Notes under the pieces: model-generated
What the model was told of the DNA's origin: nothing
Seen by the model: only the letters and a program-made list of their open reading frames with translations
The model's database searches: none
Program-made: the position numbers and the translations under genes
NCBI RefSeq assembly: GCF_036373705.1
Contig: NC_089858.1
Coordinates: forward strand, 12,964,001 to 13,028,000
Source of the DNA: Amia ocellicauda
Lineage: Eukaryota > Chordata > Actinopteri > Amiiformes > Amiidae
Length of the DNA: 64,000 nt
Direction: 5' to 3'
Shown here: positions 1 to 12,303 of the stretch, in pieces
Layout: every line of letters begins with the position of its first letter
Position numbering within the stretch: position 1 is the first letter of the stretch

Positions 1-3000
1 AAGATGTTTGGAGAGTGTTATTTTGAATAATTGGGTTATGGTCTGGTTCTAGCTCGGGTCAGGGTTAAAGTCCCATTTCAGTTAACTGCATCGGATGTAG
101 GTTTGTGTAGGCCTAGCCTGTAAGTTTGGTGTTGGTTGGGGCTCAGGCTCTTGTTTGGCCTTAAACTGGGTTAGGTTACCCACTCATGTAATACAATGTC
201 TCTCCAGCAGATAGTCCCTGTGTTTCAGTTACATACAGGCCAGGGCGTTTGTTCCAGACCCCTGTAGTTAATTCATTAATTATTTTTATGCATTAAAATA
301 ATAATTCAACCAATTGATTTCTCTAGCCTGGTCTAATTGGGGCTCCTGTAAACACAGTCTGTGTTAGACCACCTTGCTATTGAGGCCTGCATTGTCTGCA
401 TGACTTGGGCTTGTGGCAGTGGCAAGGATTGGACTCTAGGTGGCAGCATAACCCCACAAGCGAGACTGAAAGCCTAGCAGTGCCCCCCTCACCCACTGCC
501 TACAGTCTGGACTCTTGGAAATCGACCTTCAGGGTAGTTTACATTCGTTGCTGCTTCCTGCTGAGCAACCCTGTAATTTCACAAGTGTGTTTTGAGTGAG
601 CGGTCTCTTCCGTTTCCCCTCTTGCTGTTTCTGTCCAGGCCTGGAGTAACTGTGTATCCCAGTGATTAGCTGTTAGATTACATTTGAATCTAAGTTACCT
701 GTGTACCCCTCCCAGTTCTGCACCACTGCACAACAAAGCTATACCAAAACTGCTGACTTGCCTTTTATTGCAAAATATGTGGCAGAGCATATGTGGCTTT
801 GTTGCGGTAGCTGTTGTTTTATTCAAATCCCATTTGCACACCTGGCTTGTTCTTGTTTTCAGCACCGTTGACACAGTGAAACAGTTTAGACCTCCTCCAG
901 GTTTGAGGCGGTTTGAAGATGCACAGTGGTGGAAGTTTAGGCTGTGCACGCTTGCTATGTGAACTACGTTGTCTGCGGCTCCTGTGCCCTGGCCGCTGTA
1001 TCCTGTGCTGTGGTATTGCTGCCCTGTGTATTTTGTTGCACGATGAAGCAACAGATCCTCAGCAAATGTGAGGCACTTAGGACAGAGGTGTCAGTCAAAT
1101 AATAATAATACCACACAGATGTATGCCACTACCTTGGACTATTGTGAGATACCATCTTTGCAGTGAAAATCTGCTTCCGAGTAGATCCCACAAGGGTAAC
1201 TATAGGATTTGAGCTAGGGAAGATCAACCGTGTAGCACAGGCTTCACTTCAGAAACTCTTTGCAAATGGGTTGCCAAGCATGGTGCAGCTCTGAACTGCT
1301 TCCCCCTTCCAGTTCTTTGCCCCCTTCGCGGGCTTGCTGGTCCATAGATCGCTCTTTCTTTGAAATGTTTTTTTCTTTGTGTGCGTGTCTGTATCTGTAT
1401 CTGTGTGCATGTGTGTCTGTGTTTGTTTTCATATTTGTCTGGTAAGCACTTAGTTAAAATAGAAAAATAAGTAAATAACAGACTGACAAAAGAATATGAA
1501 TCATGACAGACACACGGCAGAGGAGCTGTGAGACAGTAAATGCTGTGAGCGAGCAGCCAGAACGGATTGCAGAAATGGCAAGTTGCTTTTGAGGGGAAAC
1601 CATTGCAAATTTTTGCAGTGATTGTTTTGATTCTGGGCTGAGATTAGCTGGGAGGAAGTGCACTTGTGTGGTGACTACAGCCAGGGCTTGCACAACCAGT
1701 AAGTGAACTAGGTAGTCGACAGTTTATTGGGAAGGGGGGGTTGCAGAATAATTGGTGAGGGGGTATCAAAAAATGTGAACCGTGATATATATTTGTCACA
1801 TGAAGTTGTGAACTCTTTAGCATCAACTATAGTCATTGCACGCAGGTGGAGGCTGACCGACCATAAGTGCTGTGACCACTTGTCCATCTCCCTCTGTCCT
1901 GTGGGTGGTGGTGGCGGTCCAGTCCAGGAGACAGGGCATAGGGCATAATTTTCCCTTCGCATCGGCCCTGACTACTGCCCCCCACAGTGCTGGAGAACAG
2001 AGTCTCCGTATTCACACTGGGGCAGAAGGACACTAGGACTGACTTAATTATTTATCTCCCACACATGGTTCACATTGCGGGTGGGATTTGGATCTGGGTT
2101 TTCCCCCAGGATCCAGGGGGGCGGGGGGTTCTGTGGCAAGGTGTCCCTCGATGGTGCCTCTGGTTTCTGTAGCTATGGTGCTTTGACTTGAAATCAGCTG
2201 AAGATCAGAGACAGCGGGGCAGGCCTAGAGGGAGACAGAGAGTAGTTGCAGAGCAGCGCAATCAGTGTCTCTTGCTAGTTACCCCCCCCCATGCCACGGA
2301 AGCTCTCCCCCCTAGTCTCGCTAGCTTGTGTTCACATGCTGTTGTACTGTTCATCTTATCTTACCATCGGCCTGCATCTCCGCTCTGCGCCTGTGTTCCT
2401 GCATGCTAGCTGCTGCAAGAGTCTCCTGCAGGGACTTCCTTGGTAGTTTTTGTCTTTTAATATACTTGCCCTACTTCAACCAGTTAAAAAAACAAATAGA
2501 AAGATATAGAAAAATATCCTACAATGTCTTCAATTCCTATGAGCAGGTGCAGGAATCCAAAAGACAGGCATCCCTCTCTCCACTGGGATCGGTTTTGTTT
2601 GTTTCCCTGGGATCTCTAAGGAGACAAGCGGATCAGAAGTCTTGGAAGAGTTTTGTAGTCAGGGTAAGGGGGGGGCTGTTGGTCGCGTGCTGAGTGTGTG
2701 TGTGGGCGTGGGTGTGCCCGCGGGTCATCCTGTGTTGTGGTCGCTTGGCGTGACTGGCTTTCTCTCTGTGTTGGCCACCCAACCCTCCACCCTCCACCCT
2801 CCACACCCCACCCCAGCCCATTCACATTTCCTTTCATCTCAAGATCTCAGGGTGCTTTCATCCCACTGACTCGAACTGCGGTTGAACTCTCACTCAGTAA
2901 TTGCACCATTTAGAAGAAAAAAGAAAAAGAAAAAATAGCAAGGTGCATCAACTAGTCCTGACATGCTGACCTCACTGCCGGGGACAGGAAACATTGTTTG

Positions 3001-3645
3001 GGGAACTTGTCTTGATCTCTGACTGGCCTGAACCTGATCGAGCACTTTTTAAATGAGATTTAGACATTCAAAAACAGTAATGTAAACCGTGTACAGGAGG
3101 GCCGGTGTTTGCAGTAGCAGATGCTGTGGTCCTGATAGTTTGGGCCAGTTACTGCCAACCCTGTTCTGTGTGACTGGACAGAGGGAAATGAAGGACAGAA
3201 AGTGAGAAGGAAGAAAGAGAGAGAGAGAGAATTACATTTACACAGACGGTGTTGAAATTGTGTCAAATTTTCTAGACTTTTGACACACTGAACTCCTTTT
3301 TGGCATGAATCCACTCAAAAAAAAGACAAAATGTGATGTAATGGCCGATTACGTTCTCCAGTTTGACCTGGTGTGAATTTCCCTCTGCTCTGTGTGTCAC
3401 TGAGTTCAGAGGGCTGTGTCTCGCAGTGTCCAGGTCAGGAGGGTAAAAGCAGTGGACACTTTTTCCACTGAGTCACTGATAACTCTGTGAATTGATGCAT
3501 CATGGGCAAAATCCATAAACCTTTTACTGTTGTGCTCACAGGACAAATAAGTGGGGGGGTTCTTATTTAAGTTAACAAATGTAAATCAGATTTTTTTAAA
3601 GTTTTAATATTTACTTTGTACCAGTGGGTGTTTGTTTTAGTATTT

Positions 3646-3727
3646 TAATAGTGTAGTGCAATGTAATGCAGTTTACTGTATTGTAGTCCAGGGCATTGCA
3701 GTGTGGTGTAGTGCAGGGCAGTGTGTA
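3646..3727. repeat. decayed pentanucleotide array (TGTAG/TGCAG-like)
   Basis: Degenerate units such as gtagtgcaatgtaatgcag follow one another for about 80 bases with a roughly 5-base period. Similar arrays occur near 9070-9225 and 44845-44945. It looks like an old, diverged microsatellite. Confidence 0.5.
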
Positions 3728-4015
3728 CAAGAATATGCAAGTTCCTGCTTCCGTTTCAAAAATTACCTCGCACGACAGCGTGCAGAGCTGTGCTGAGCAA
3801 AGCAGGTCTTTGGGCATTTCTGCATTTTCCTAACCGGATCCTCTTCTGCTTTGGTCAGAGCCTGTAACATCAGCCTGCTGCCTGCTCCTATTTATAATCA
3901 GACCACAGCAGTGCTCTGACTTCCAGTGTTGCGTTAGAATTTAATCTCCCGGATACCAATACTGATCCACAGCATTGCAACACGGCACCACGAGCAGGTC
4001 CTCGCCTGCTTGGCA

Positions 4016-4240
4016 GTGAGGGGGGACAAAGGGCAGCAGGGCAGTAGGGGGGGGTAGAGATGGGGGTGGAGATAGACAGGTGGAGGGGGAATGGAGGTAG
4101 ATGCTGAGGAGAAGAGTTGGAGAAAGAAGGGGAGAGGGGGGGAGATAGAGAGAGGGCTTCAGGACAGAGAGAGAAAGAATGAAACATGGTATCCAGGGAG
4201 AGGGGGAATGGGAGGCACAGATGGAGAGGAGGAAGATAGA
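4016..4240 (+). repeat. purine-rich (GA/GGGA) low-complexity tract
   Basis: The plus strand is almost entirely A and G over more than 200 bases, with runs of G up to eight. No repeat unit dominates. Open frames through it on both strands (for example 3888-4349 on the minus strand) are composition artefacts. Confidence 0.7.
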
Positions 4241-5105
4241 ACAGGATTGAGGGAGATGAAGGATACATTCTTAGGATGTTAATAGCCACAGATGTTAAGG
4301 AATTCTGTCTAATCAAGCAGAACAGAGTTGTTGCTGCTAAAGAGAACATGGGGTCTGATTATTCTGTATAGGATCCGCACTGGACTATATACATATTCAA
4401 AGACTGAATCATGACTAACACCAGCATTTTAAAGACAGTTTCTTACACTGTGGGTCTAATCATTTACTAATTATGCCGTTTGGTGTATTTGATATGAGTG
4501 TGTCACAGGCACTTCAGGCAACGATGCCGTTACCAAATTTGGATATATGTGTGCCTGCTTATGTAACTCCATGGAAACTCATAGGACCTAACAGGAGAAC
4601 AAAGCTCAACGCCCTCAATGCCTTTCTTTTGACTATAACAATAGGAATAACATGGATGTTATTTCCTAATGAGAGCCGCAATGCATTGTCAGAGAGAATT
4701 GTGAATGAGTGTTTGCATTTTTTTGACATTCTTTTTGAACAAGATTATATAGCTTAGTTCTCCCAATGAGGTGAGGGTGCACCGTGCCTTATGCGTTATG
4801 CAGTCACGTTATTGTTAAAGAGCACTTTCGGAGGAATTACGTCACTGCGAGAAGAAATGGAACGTTTAAGATTAAGAAGTGTCATTAGTCTTTACATTGT
4901 CTTACGCTAGCAAACCGCACCATCGTGTCAACTGTGCATCACTGGTGAATGCCTGGGCGTGCAGCACAGAGGCAGCGTCCGTTTTACGAAAGCAACACTC
5001 TTTTCTAATCTACTAAATATCAGCTGTTTATTGGGCTTAAGTGGGTTAAGGCACAGACTTGTTTTTGTGTCCGAAGGTACTGCTAATATTTGTATTAAAA
5101 TGGGA

Positions 5106-5134
5106 GATATATATATATATATATACATTGTGTA

Positions 5135-5178
<44 letters not shown>
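5106..5178. repeat. (AT)n-(GT)n-(AT)n microsatellite
   Basis: Alternating AT, then TG, then AT dinucleotides lie directly against the left end of the Tc1 element that starts at 5181. Tc1 elements insert at TA, so this array offered many target sites. Confidence 0.9.
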
Positions 5179-5183
<5 letters not shown>

Positions 5184-5387
5184 TGAGGGAAAAAAGTATT
5201 TGATCCCCTGCTGATTTTGTATGTTTGCCCACTGACAAAGAAATGATCAGTCTATAATTTTAATGGTAGGTGTATTTTAACAGTGAGAGACAGAATTACA
5301 AAAAAAAAATCCAGAAAAACACATTTCAAAACAGTTATAAATTGATTTGCATGTTAATGAGGGAAATAAGTATTTGATCCCTTCGAC

Positions 5388-6300
5388 TTAGTACTTGGTG
5401 GCAAAACCCTTGTTGGCGATCACAGAGGTCAGACGTTTCTTGTAGTTGGCCACCAGGTTTGCACACATCTCAGGAGGGATTTTGTCCCACTCCTCTTTGC
5501 AGATCCTCTCCAAGTCATTAAGGTTTCGAGGCTGACGTTTGGCAACTCGAACCTTCAGCTCCCTCCACAGATTATCTATGGGATTAAGGTCTGGAGACTG
5601 GCTAGGCCACTCCAGGACCTTAATGTGCTTCTTCTTGAGCCACTCCTTTGTTGCCTTGGCTGTGTGTTTTGGGTCATTGTCATGCTGGAATACCCATCCA
5701 CGACCCATTTTCAATGCCCTGGCTGAGGGAAGGAGGTTCTGACCCAAGATTTGACAGTACTTGGGCCCCGTCCATCGTCCCTTTGATGCGGTGCAGTTGT
5801 CCTGTCCCCTTAGCAGAAAAACACCCCCAAAGCATAATGTTTCCACCTCCATGTTTGACGGTGGGGATGGTGTTCTTGGGGTCATTCCTCCTCCTCCAAA
5901 CACGGCGAGTTGAGTTGATGCCAAAGAGCTTGATTTTGGTCTCATCTGACCACAACACTTTCACCCAGTTCTCCTCTGAATCATTCAGATGTTCACTGGC
6001 AAACTTCAGACGGGCCTGTATATGTGCTTTCTTGAGCAGGGGGACCTTGCGGGCGCTGCAGGATTTTAGTCCTTCACGGCGTAGTGTGTTACCAATTGTT
6101 TTCTTGGCGACTATGGTCCCAGCTGCCTTGAGATCATTAACAAGATCCTCCCGTGTAGTTCTGGGCTGATTCCTCACCGTTCTCATGATCTTTGAAACTC
6201 CACGAGGTGAGATCTTGCATGGAGCCCCAGACCGAGGGAGACTGACAGTTATTTTGTGTTTCTTCCATTTGCGAATAATGGAATCTGATTGATTGATTGC
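5388..6300 (-). pseudogene. Tc1-like transposase, frameshifted and N-terminally truncated
   Basis: Read on the minus strand, the similarity begins around 6300 with part of the DNA-binding region ([19 protein letters not shown]) and runs through [13 protein letters not shown] (first catalytic Asp) and [18 protein letters not shown]. Near 5740 the frame changes, and the other frame continues with [17 protein letters not shown] (second Asp) and [17 protein letters not shown] to the stop at 5388. In Tc1 transposases the third catalytic residue is Glu in NPIENLW; here it reads NPIDNLW, so the triad is altered as well. The first helix-turn-helix is missing; its place is taken by the palindrome at 6311-6404. 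The copy cannot make active transposase. Confidence 0.9.
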
Positions 6301-6310
6301 TTCTGTGGAC

Positions 6311-6404
6311 AGGTGTCTTTTATACAGGTAACGAGCTGAGATTAGGAGAGTCCCTTTAAGAGAGTGCTCCTAATCTCAGCTCGTTACCTGTATAAAAGAC
6401 ACCT
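6311..6404. repeat. perfect 38-bp inverted repeat inside the Tc1 element
   Basis: The arm at 6311-6348 (starting aggtgtcttttatacaggta) is repeated exactly in inverted orientation at 6367-6404, with an 18-base spacer. The RNA or single-stranded DNA would form a long hairpin. It sits where the transposase N-terminus would be expected. Confidence 0.95.
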
Positions 6405-7002
6405 GGGAGCCAGAAATCTTGCTGATTGATAGGGGATCAAATACTTATTTCCCTCATTAACATGCAAATCAATTTATAACTTTTTTGAAATGTGTTTTTC
6501 TGGATTGTTTTGTTGTTATTCTGTCTCTCACTGTTAAAATACACCTACCATTAAAATTATAGACTGATCATTTCTTTGTCAGTGGGCAAATGTACAAAAT
6601 CAGCAGGGGATCAAATACTTTTTTCCCTCACCGTATATATGATTTAGTTTTTTGTCCACTGTGTCTGCTCCCTCTATCAGTCTCATCTGACTCTCTCACA
6701 GTCTCCCAGGCTACATTATATTTTAGTTCAACCCAAAAATACAACCTACTGCAGCATCTGTGTGTTGCAGGGATATAAAGGCCCAATCCAGTTTATTCAG
6801 TTTACATTCATAGTTCCCTATAGGTGGCTGGGTTGAAAGTCAGGCAGACAGAGAGATAGACAGAGAGATAGATATATAATTTAAAATAATAATAATTCTG
6901 TTTATAGGAATCAAGTTTTCGGTGCTAGCTGGGGTTTCAGACATAGAAGATATTTTAATAAAATGCATCCAACACTGGTCTTTGTCACAAAATGAAAGGA
7001 AC

Positions 7003-7004
<2 letters not shown>

Positions 7005-7051
<47 letters not shown>
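7005..7051. repeat. (TG)n(TA)n microsatellite
   Basis: About 15 TG units are followed directly by about 7 TA units. Minus-strand frames through it read as poly-His/Thr and Ile/Tyr and are not genes. Confidence 0.95.
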
Positions 7052-7059
7052 AATATGGA

Positions 7060-7330
7060 GTAGCACCGGCCCCAGGACCGATGCGACTCCACAACAACTG
7101 GGAGCTCTGACGCGGCACACCTGAGACACGCTGTGACTCCACACACCTGGGCGGCCCCTCCCTCCCGGAGCTCTGCGGCTGCCTGCATGCCTGGCATTCT
7201 GCGGGCCCCGCTCCCTGTGAGTGCACCCGGAGGAATCCGATGGCTTCCCATTGCGTTCCACAGCGCTGCTGCAATCGCTCCTCTAGGAGAAACCGCCGGT
7301 GAAAGAGCAGGGCTGGGGAGTTTCGCCTGC
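7060..7330. promoter_or_regulatory. CpG-rich block, possible orphan CpG island
   Basis: By eye the 270 bases hold about 18 CpG dinucleotides at clearly more than 55% GC, while the flanks are AT-rich with few CpGs. That meets the usual informal criteria for a CpG island. No gene in the window starts here, so it may mark a promoter, an enhancer or an untranslated first exon, or be chance. Confidence 0.35.
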
Positions 7331-7809
7331 TGGATTTGCATTGGCAGATGTACAGATATGAGTGTGGGTGTGTGTACATGTATAGAAATTTTAAATACAG
7401 ATGAAATAGAAATGGCATCTGAGCCAATGGTGTAGCACTGAGGGGCTGATCAGAATTAGGCAGAGCTATGTGACAGGAGTGTGTAATGTAACAGATGCCC
7501 CCCCCCCGTACAGTACTGTAGAGCCACACTGATGATGCGCTAGTTTCGAAACCCACTGCAACCCTGTAGGATAATCTGCGGTTTTGCTGCTGTTTTTCTC
7601 GTATTGTTACATCGGCAATTGAGCTAATTACAGAGGCGCAATTCTTCCGGAGTTTTGCAAGCTCTGGCAGCAACTCAAGTGATCTGCCTGCCATCTATTC
7701 TTGCATGTTCTCCCTAAAATAAATTCAGTGAACCATTTTTGCTTGCTGGTGTGTTTGTTTGCAAAAAGTCATGTAGTAAATTAGAATTTGAAGCCTCCTG
7801 TCTGTTAGA

Positions 7810-8225
7810 CTGAAACCCTCTCCTCCTCCTCCCACGCTCTCCTCTTTTCATGCTGGGACACGATCCCCTCTTTCTCTCTTGCTTTCAGTCTCGGTTTCTC
7901 TTTCTGACTTTTGTGAATTTTTCCCTCCAACTTATCCCTCCCTCCGCCCCCCCCTCTCTCCTCCATTTATTCTCTTTTTCTCTCACTTATTGTCCGATTC
8001 TTTTTCTTTTTTCTTCACCCCTCTCCTCTAGCCTTCTATCTTGTCCTTTTTCCACTCACTCTCTCTCTGTGTCTGTCTAAACCCCTCCCTCCCCCCATCT
8101 CTGCCTCTTCCTGTTCCAAACTGCTTCTTGCAGGATGAAAGCAGTTTTCTGTGCCGTCAAGGAATTCCAGTTGGGAGAAAGGGAAGGAGGGGAGGCGAGA
8201 AGGAGAGAGAGGGGGCGGGGGGCCA
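7810..8225. repeat. pyrimidine-rich tract followed by a purine-rich patch
   Basis: From about 7810 to 8120 the plus strand is mostly C and T; from about 8165 to 8225 it is mostly G and A. The two parts could partly pair. No coding sequence is recognised; the frames present reflect composition. Confidence 0.6.
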
Positions 8226-9069
8226 GTAAGGACAAGTCTTGTATTATCCTGTCTGTAGCCACCGTGGCCGTGGTGTTTGGGAAGCAACTGTGTCCTGAAT
8301 GGACCTCTTTCTCTGTGTAACATCCTGGCCCATAATCCAGTTGCTACTCCCTCCTGCCCTGAGTTTACTCTCTAGATTTGCATCTGTCAGCTACGCAGTT
8401 GCATAACAGCTGTAAAAAGAAGAAAGTCCCTACAACTGGCAAGTTTTACCAAGAAAAGCATGACTTTCTCAGTTAAAACTACTAAAAGGATTTTTCTTTG
8501 AAATTGTGTTACTTCCTTACTGTTGTTTCCTGTATGCCTGTGTGGTAATGCTGATGATACCCTGTGGTCTCCTGCCTCATTTCCTCCTCAGCTCTTTCAT
8601 TTAAGGGTAAACGCTTTGTGAGTGTGTACGTGAGCGTGTGAGTGTGTGTGTGAGGTCAAGATTGATTCATAAATCGAACATGATGGAAAAATAAAGAGTG
8701 AGAGATCCAAACTCTGCTCAAACAGCATAGTAGATGTGACGCCGTATCTCTTGGGCATCTCTGTGTCTTTCTTGAGCTGTTTATTTCAGATGGACGTCAC
8801 AGTTTGTAAATATGCATGTGAGGTGATTTCCGCCGGGCCCATGGCAGTGGGGTGGGTGGGCTGATGCGGGGGATTGTGGAACCTCTGCCAGTGGTTCCAG
8901 AACCCTGTCCCACAATCCCACTGTCTCCTCATCTGTAATTGGTTCATAACAAAATCAATAAAATTTGTGCCACAGCTGGGTTCCCTCCTGCCAGTCTTCC
9001 ACAGAGCATACTGAAAGCCATTGTCCAAGTTATCTTAGATCTGTTGTACTTTTTACTCTAGGGCAATGG

Positions 9070-9225
9070 ATCATGCAGTGTAGTGTAGAGAAGTGGTTTG
9101 CAGTATAGTGTAATGCTGTTATGTGCCTTCCAGTATAACGTAGTGTAGATTAGTGGTGTGCTGTGCCATTTTGCATGGTCTAATGTAGTGTAATCGTATG
9201 CAGTGTAGTGTAATGTAATGTTGTT
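9070..9225. repeat. decayed pentanucleotide array (GTGTA/ATGTA-like)
   Basis: Units such as gtgtagtgtagagaagtgg and cagtgtagtgtaatgtaatg recur for about 150 bases. It is of the same type as the arrays at 3646-3727 and 44845-44945. Confidence 0.5.
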
Positions 9226-11665
9226 CTTTATACTGAATATATAATAAATGAAGGGACTTTAATACATTAATAATTGAATCATTAAAGTCTGATGAATCTG
9301 AAACTGAAAACACCAGCGTATCTGATCTCGAGTTACCCTGAGCCTCTGCTCTGATAGAGGGTTTGGTTCCCTCTCGGCGTGTCAGGGCATACGCTTGGGG
9401 CGTGATGATATGACTCTGCATCTCTAGAATGATTGACTTTCGATGTGGCTGAATTGTCATGTCATTTATTTTACATGCCAGTGGCATTCCTCAGCCACTG
9501 GCTAAGAAAGAATGTGACTGTGAGGGGTGAACTGTGGGAACTCAGTTGAATGATAGGAGAGGCCACCGCCACACTTCTGTACAAACCTGGGAGTCTCTGT
9601 CAGGTGTCTGCCCTGCTGCCTGTCCTTGTCAGGTTCCGTGACTACTGAGGTCTGTTTCCCTTATGGCATGATTTCCCATGATGCCCCAAAAGTAGGGGTC
9701 AGGGTACCCTTGTCTTGCTGGCCTGAAGGGGAGGAAATAGACTGTGGGCTAGCAGCTGCTCTCTTTACCCGTCTTCTGTGTGAATTGAGCCCGGCTGGGG
9801 AGGCTCTCACCGACAGCGATGCAGCATCATCAGCATGAGCAAATGTGTTTCTCACAGGATGTCGGCAACTCTTTAGAATTAAGATTAATCAAGGCGTGCT
9901 TGCTTGAACTGTTGGACAGAAGGGTTGTGACCACTCTCCCATCTCCAACCCAGTAGGAGGGGTGAGATGTGTCCGAGGTGACAGTTAGTTGGCCTAGCCC
10001 TATGGTATTGCTTCCCTTGGTGGCGACCCAGCCTAGAAGACACCTCTGTATGCCAGCCAGCTGTTGTTTTCTTTCACTTGGGCCCAACACCTTAAAAGTT
10101 TAAATGTATTGATATAAAACATTGACATAGTGAGTGTGCATTGCAATGAGTTTTACAATACACTCACACACAGAAAACAGATTAAAGGGGAATGATGCAC
10201 AGTGCTAACAGACATGCAAAATATTTAAAAGACCCATTTTACAAACACACTTTCCCCCTCGCAGTCTGCCTCCCTGCATCACTACCTGCCTGAGCAACTG
10301 CGGAAACGCTGCCAGCAGCAAGGCTCGACGATTGCCTTCACCACAGTGCGGTCTGACCTCACATTTCCCTCGCGCATCACATCCTGACTCATGACGCCTC
10401 ATTCTTTCTTTGCCCTTGAAGGCAGGATGTGTGGATTCCCAACTAGCAGCCAAAAGGAAGAAATCTGTTGCAACAAAAATATGTAAATCGGTATGTCTAT
10501 TTATAAATATAAATATAGAGAGATGCTCATGTTTTCACTCACAGTGCCAATATCTATAACTGACCAGTTTAGGGTGGCAAAGTTAAGAGTGGCAAAAGGG
10601 AGGGGATGTGCCCGTTGCATTTTAGGGGGTGTATTATAAAAGTAAACTTTAGATTGATGAACACACCTGGCAAATCTCCCGTGCTTGCTTTCTCCAGGAG
10701 TCTGCTGGGGGGGGGGGGAGTATTCCTGACTCCCACAGTTCTGCTGCTGCCATGGAGGGACTTTTCCTATCAGATGAAAGACATTTGGGGGTTAGTTGGA
10801 GGTTAGTTGGCTCTTCCTCAAGAGGCCCCTAATTCAAGGACTAGACCAAAACTAACATCTAACATCTAACTAACAACCAGAACTAACATCTCCACCTTTT
10901 GCTAATTTTTTTAACCTGTGAACTCCCTCTTGACATATTAAAATGTATTTATAAGTAGTAGAAAAGTGGTTTCTGATAATTAATTTAACCCACCACTGGG
11001 TTCAGGTTTCCAATTTGGGATTCATGGGTTGGGAGAAGTTTTAATTTGGTTTGGGCCCTGGTGTGTGAATCGGGATGCAGGCTCTGTTTGGCGTTAACAC
11101 AGAGATGGAGAACCAGTACATATCTCATGAGACTAAAACCCCAGTTCGCATCCTACAGTATTTTCCTGTAAGTCCTATTATAATAATAAATACTTTTCAT
11201 TTTGCCAGATTAAATCTCGATGCATGTACCCAGTAAACCATTTTGCTTCAGGAAGTGCAGCACTCTTCCAGCTTGCCCAACGATCCTAAAGATTTAGATA
11301 TACAGACTGGAGGATTTGGGGGATTGTGGGTACTTTGCCCATTGTAACACACAGTGCTGTGGTCTGCATGGTTATTGCCTGTTATTCACGTGTGTGGACA
11401 AGGCCTAGCCACACCATTAACTTGTCACTCCCTTATTACATCCTACAGTTATTGTATTCTCATAATTATAACTTTATAAAGAAATCCTTAATTTAAAATC
11501 TATTTTCTTTCATCAGCAATCCGGTTGTGGTTATGTATTTGTTTCTAGTTGTATGTGTGAGAGAGAGGTGTTATTTTTAAGTTCAGGCAAGTACATTAAA
11601 ACATGATTAGAAACTGAACCAGAAAATGTGACAAAAAGAGCAGGAGATTCAGAATATTCTTTTCA

Positions 11666-11676
11666 TTTATTTTATT
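11666..11676 (-). terminator. tandem poly(A) signals (AATAAAATAAA) for IER3
   Basis: Two overlapping AATAAA hexamers read on the minus strand about 630 bases after the IER3 stop. No other gene ends here, so they are the likeliest cleavage and polyadenylation signals for that transcript. Confidence 0.6.
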
Positions 11677-11716
11677 TCAGGTTTCTGTGATGCATTAAAT
11701 TCATAGGAACTGTATC

Positions 11717-11780
11717 ACAATAAATATCATTGTAACAATAAATATCAATAAATAACAATAAGGACATTATTGCCCATAAA
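11717..11780 (-). promoter_or_regulatory. AU-rich element cluster in the IER3 3' UTR
   Basis: On the minus strand this part contains four ATTTA pentamers, one of them inside TTATTTATT (11747-11755), the nonamer bound by tristetraprolin-type decay factors. More ATTTA pentamers lie near 11844 and 12008. Mammalian IER3 mRNA is an unstable immediate-early message controlled through AU-rich elements, so the position fits. Confidence 0.65.
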
Positions 11781-12303
11781 TACCAACAGACAGCAATACA
11801 TTACAATAGTCTTTTCAAGTGTTACAGTGCTTTTGTTCTTGATAAATTAGTGCATTTTTCCCCGCTCCCAGAGACACAGCTCAAGTCCTGTAATCGAAGA
11901 AGTGGTGTCACACCATACCCTGTTCAGAACAATTCAGGGGACTGGTGGGAAAAGGATATTTCTTCAGCAAAACTACAGTAAAACATTTGAACCAGAGTCC
12001 AACAAAATAAATACACTTCAAGTTATACTTCAAACACCAGTAAGTCAAGTTTCTTTTTTGTCTAAAGAAAATGTCAAGTACAAGTCATTTTTTAATGTGG
12101 TGCTTCTACCACTCTCTTAAGACTTTATATGTTAAAGCATTTTTTCTTTGTTTTGTGCATGATGCTTTTCTCTCCCCGACCTGACGTTTCTCCAAAAGGA
12201 AAGTCTGTGTCCAGTGCGCATAGGCTACATTTATCCATGTACAGCCCGGGTTAAGCGCTGTGGAAGATCTCTCCATTCAGTTCGCCTTCCTTCACACTGG
12301 GCT

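Larger units (their letters stand above)
1..5105. other. intergenic region, no gene recognised
   Basis: I find no conserved coding exon here. The open frames are short, lie on both strands and match nothing I recognise. The stretch holds short homopolymer and GT-rich patches, a decayed pentamer array, a purine-rich tract (both listed separately) and one 94-codon ATG frame at 4473-4757 discussed in the findings. It could equally be the intron of a gene extending beyond the window. Confidence 0.6.
5181..6633 (-). mobile_element. Tc1/mariner-type DNA transposon with about 202-bp inverted terminal repeats
   Basis: The left end (cagtgagggaaaaaagtatt) is mirrored at the right end (ttttttccctcaccg), and the similarity continues inward for about 202 bases at 5181-5382 and 6432-6633. 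Each arm carries a second copy of the gggatcaaatactt-type motif at its inner edge, which is the IR/DR layout known from fish Tc1 elements. TA-rich sequence flanks both ends. The element encodes a broken transposase on the minus strand and contains an internal 38-bp palindrome at 6311-6404. The arms still match closely, so the insertion is probably not ancient. Confidence 0.93.
6634..11649. other. intergenic region, no gene recognised
   Basis: No coding exon can be supported. The stretch holds a GT/AT microsatellite at 7005-7051, a CpG-rich block at 7060-7330, a pyrimidine-rich tract at 7810-8120 followed by a purine-rich patch to 8225, and a decayed pentamer array at 9070-9225. Frames that cross the microsatellite encode only simple repeats. 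Confidence 0.6.
11650..12303 (-). other. probable 3' untranslated region of the IER3 gene
   Basis: The stretch lies between the IER3 stop codon and tandem AATAAA signals on the minus strand. It is AT-rich and carries at least six ATTTA pentamers on the minus strand. With the TATA-like box near 12976, a transcript of about 1.3 kb is predicted. The boundaries are inferred, not observed. Confidence 0.6.

Noticed and set aside
3888-4349. 153-codon minus-strand Pro/Ser/Leu-rich frame
   Set aside because: It is the complement of the purine-rich tract; open by composition only.
6840-7694. 284-codon minus-strand frame
   Set aside because: It runs through the GT/AT microsatellite and encodes His/Thr and Ile/Tyr repeats between unrelated segments; no family is recognised.
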